In this document: positions 61,515 to 64,000 of the stretch, piece after piece
Numbering within the stretch: position 1 is the stretch's first letter
How the letters are laid out: every line of letters starts with the position of its first letter
Source of the DNA: Hybos culiciformis
Lineage: Eukaryota > Arthropoda > Insecta > Diptera > Hybotidae
Assembly (NCBI GenBank): GCA_964007475.1
Contig: OZ023273.1
Span: 121,877,812-121,941,811, forward strand
Reading direction: 5' to 3'
Length of the DNA stretch: 64,000 bases
Notes under the pieces: model-generated
What the model saw: the letters and a program-made list of their open reading frames with translations, nothing else
Databases searched by the model: none
What the model was told of the DNA's origin: nothing
Made by a program: the position numbers and the translations under genes

Positions 61515-63567
61515 CTGGAAAAATGTTTTTAAACGGTGCAGTGATAATCTCCAAATTTAATAGTTGTTTAATCTTAATTCATAAAAAAAAAATCTTACAT
61601 AAAAAAAAATTTAATCATATCATAAACTATTTATTGAACCCCTTAGAACAGTTATTTAATGAATTTAATATATTCTCAATGAAATGAAAGTGTTTGCGTT
61701 TAAAAAGTTCAAAGAAACTTACATATGTGTGTAAAAGTTGTAATTGCGACGATGGTATAGTAGCTTCACATCATGTGGCTTGTATAAAATAAATCATCTG
61801 TGAAAGGAAAAAGATGCCGCATTATTCTTCCATCAATAAACCGCATTATTAGAAAAACATAGAAAAGAAATATGTAAATCTAAATGATTACAAAAGAATT
61901 TAATAAAATAAAAATGATTGAAAAGTATTTACGTTTATATACAAATAAAAAAAGATATATAAAAAAAAAGTAAAAAGATGTAAATTTTTTTAAATAAATA
62001 TTTTTTTTCTTTTTTTTGGAAATTCTTTATTAAAGTTTATTTTGTGATTCTTCTTTTGGACGAGAAAAGCCATTGAATACATTTTTTTTTGTGTAGAATA
62101 ATGAAGCTTAATAATCATTAGTCGCTCCAGAACTTCTTCTTCTTTTTTTTTCGAGTATTATGCCGAATTATGACTAAATTAGTAGGTATTTTGAACTTAA
62201 TGTTGGGAACTAAAAGTTCTATACAACAAAGTTTTTATACTCGCCAAACATAATTTTAGTTCTGAGATTGATATTTCAATTAGTTTTTCGATATGAAAAT
62301 ATTTATCTTTATCTTTTAGTTATAATGAACTTTTTTTTGTTATGTAATTTATTCATTTATTTTTACTGATGGTTAATGTTTAAGTTAAAGAAAAATATAA
62401 AATATTTGATGAATTCGATGATAACTTATTTCTATTTATAGAATGTACCCACCTTTCAAATAATTACAAAAAAAAAACTATTTACAATATGATTATTGAC
62501 AGATGAAAACCTTTTAATTCTCATTATTTTCATATAATTGCAATCGATATAATATTCATAGTTTATAGATAATTTTTTTTTTCACAATTTGTACAACTTA
62601 TATACTATATTATATTATAATAATAAAGTTCTTTAGAAGAAATATGAAAACCGAAAACAAGGGAAATTTGTAAATAATGTAAGTTTAATATTAAATAGGC
62701 ATATTACATCATACTTTTAAGTTAAATCGAAGATCTCTCTATACAAGTTTAACTACAATTTATTAAATGTCTCCTGTTACCTGTTCTGTTCAATTAAATA
62801 CAAATCTAAATTTAAAATTTTATTGTATACGTTCTTTAATGCCATTACTCTTCCAGGAAAATATTCTTAATTTTGGTACAAATGTCGGTACTTTTATGAC
62901 AGCAATGGGCGGGAACTATATAGAATAATTTAATTTTTTTGGTGCAAATTTCCTAATAAGCCACCAGTTTTAAGATATGATACCCTATTATGTGCAACAT
63001 TTTTAAAGTTCGGCTTCTTAATGCACAGTATAGTAGACATCCATTTTTTTGACCGAAAATATCATTTAAGAAAATAATAATTTATTAATATGGTAATAAT
63101 AATTGAACGTAATTTAGTAATGATCTCAATTTTTACATTTGTATACGCATATGACTCTTAATTTTTTGTTATCTGCAATTCACTCCTTTTTTTGAAATGT
63201 TGATGGCATATAATTAAGAAATCAAAATCATAAATTGAAATAAAGTGAGTAAATTAAATTCATAAAAAAAAATAATGTAAATGAATGATTAAAATAAAAT
63301 ATTTAAAAAGATTTATAAAAATCTTTGATTTTGACATTAGACATGCTTGCTGACAGGCTAATCGGTATTCTTTTTTAATTTTAAAGTCTTATTCGTTTTA
63401 TTTTTTAAACATCAGAAACACATTACATAATTGAAATGTATAGAAAGATGATTATGATTTATCATGTAATAATAATAGTATAAAAATCACGCTATATCTT
63501 AAGCTTTACCATTATTATATTAACACATAATGTCCTACTAGTATTATAAAATTTAAATTTATTAATT
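61515..63567. other. AT-rich gene-free DNA
   Basis: A/T-rich sequence only; no gene, element or array supported. Confidence 0.7.
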
Positions 63568-63744
63568 TTAAATTAAAATATTAATTACAAATTTAATAGT
63601 GCTATCAAGTAGTAGATATCTGTATATACGATATAGATACAAAAAAACACCGAACACTTCGCTCCATGATAATGACAATACAAATAGACCGTGACTGCCA
63701 ATTTTAATACCATTGTACAAGTGTATGACTTTAGCGCAATTCAT
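63568..63744 (-). CDS. hypothetical 58-residue protein (candidate)
   Basis: ATG at 63744-63742 in a good context (GCTAAAATGAAT) opens 58 codons to TAA. An in-frame stop lies five codons upstream. The first 35 residues have mixed composition (MNCAKVIHLYNGIKIGSHGL, then FVLSLSWSEVFGVFL). The rest is rich in Y, I and L. It may form one or two membrane segments. No family is recognised. It lies near the window edge, so any further exons on the upstream side (63745-64000) would be mostly out of view. Confidence 0.15.
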   Translation of the reverse strand: MNCAKVIHLYNGIKIGSHGLFVLSLSWSEVFGVFLYLYRIYRYLLLDSTIKFVINILI

Positions 63745-64000
63745 TTTAGCGGCTTGTTAAGGGCAGAACAGTTGTCCTTAGAGTATTACGATTTTAGCCT
63801 ATTCAATACTATATATGGATCTCATACAACATGATTAATAAAAGACTTCTAATAAGAGAAAATTAGGAATAATAAATTACTTTTTTAAATTATCAACCAA
63901 ACCTTTAATTCTCATCAGTACAAGAACAAAAATCCATTATCTCGATTCAAAATTTCCCGAAAAAAAAAATCGTAAAAAGCATGAATTCTTACATTTGGGA

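Overview
The window is 64 kb of extremely AT-rich DNA (by eye about 75-80% A+T), full of A/T homopolymers, ATT/AAT and TATG/TACATA microsatellites. It has no densely packed reading frames, ribosome-binding sites, rRNA, tRNA or CRISPR arrays. It reads as an insect nuclear genome. The TATG/TACATA texture, short intron-like gaps of 56-80 nt and the types of transposon remnant suggest a fly (Diptera), but no gene was recognised well enough to prove this. Nearly the whole window looks like intergenic DNA or the inside of very long introns. No protein of known family was identified with confidence.

The clear content is mobile. (1) Two copies of an unusual foldback-like DNA element lie in opposite orientation at 8834-9962 and 18767-19138, each flanked by a short target-site duplication. 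They are built from 38-bp near-palindromes (core GCGGACAAATG...CATTTGTCCGC). The larger copy holds tandem units at 59-bp spacing, interrupted by a GC-rich core with a perfect 66-bp-arm palindrome. (2) A 397-bp hAT-type MITE sits at 31549-31945 with a perfect 8-bp duplication. (3) A 728-bp hAT-like element sits at 44449-45176 with a 13-bp terminal inverted repeat and a cluster of GGGGTA motifs at one end. (4) Weaker remnants are a 29-bp perfect inverted repeat bounding 28634-29058, a LINE-tail-like (ATTT)n block at 5350-5540, a Tc1-like terminus at 31123, a decayed foldback at 20129-20368, a 14-bp inverted repeat at 13802-13982 and a hAT-like terminus at 25943.

Between these lie several islands of about 100-300 bp that are clearly richer in G+C than their surroundings and stay open in one or more frames. 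Some have intron-like signals: 5262-5390, 14072-14308, 20520-20678, 22764-22819, 31272-31531, 35593-35963, 39737-39892, 41809-42015, 47445-47728, 48114-48185, 50874-51078, 61249-61514 and 63568-63744. They could be scattered small exons, decayed transposon coding sequence, or chance open frames in locally less AT-rich DNA, and are given low confidence. The most structured are 35593-35963 (two frame-compatible exons around a 56-nt gap), 47445-47728 (three overlapping open frames) and 31272-31531 (coding-like, cut off just before the hAT MITE).

No pathway or operon can be described. The biological interest is in the foldback family and its GC palindrome, the two hAT-type elements, and whether any island is transcribed.
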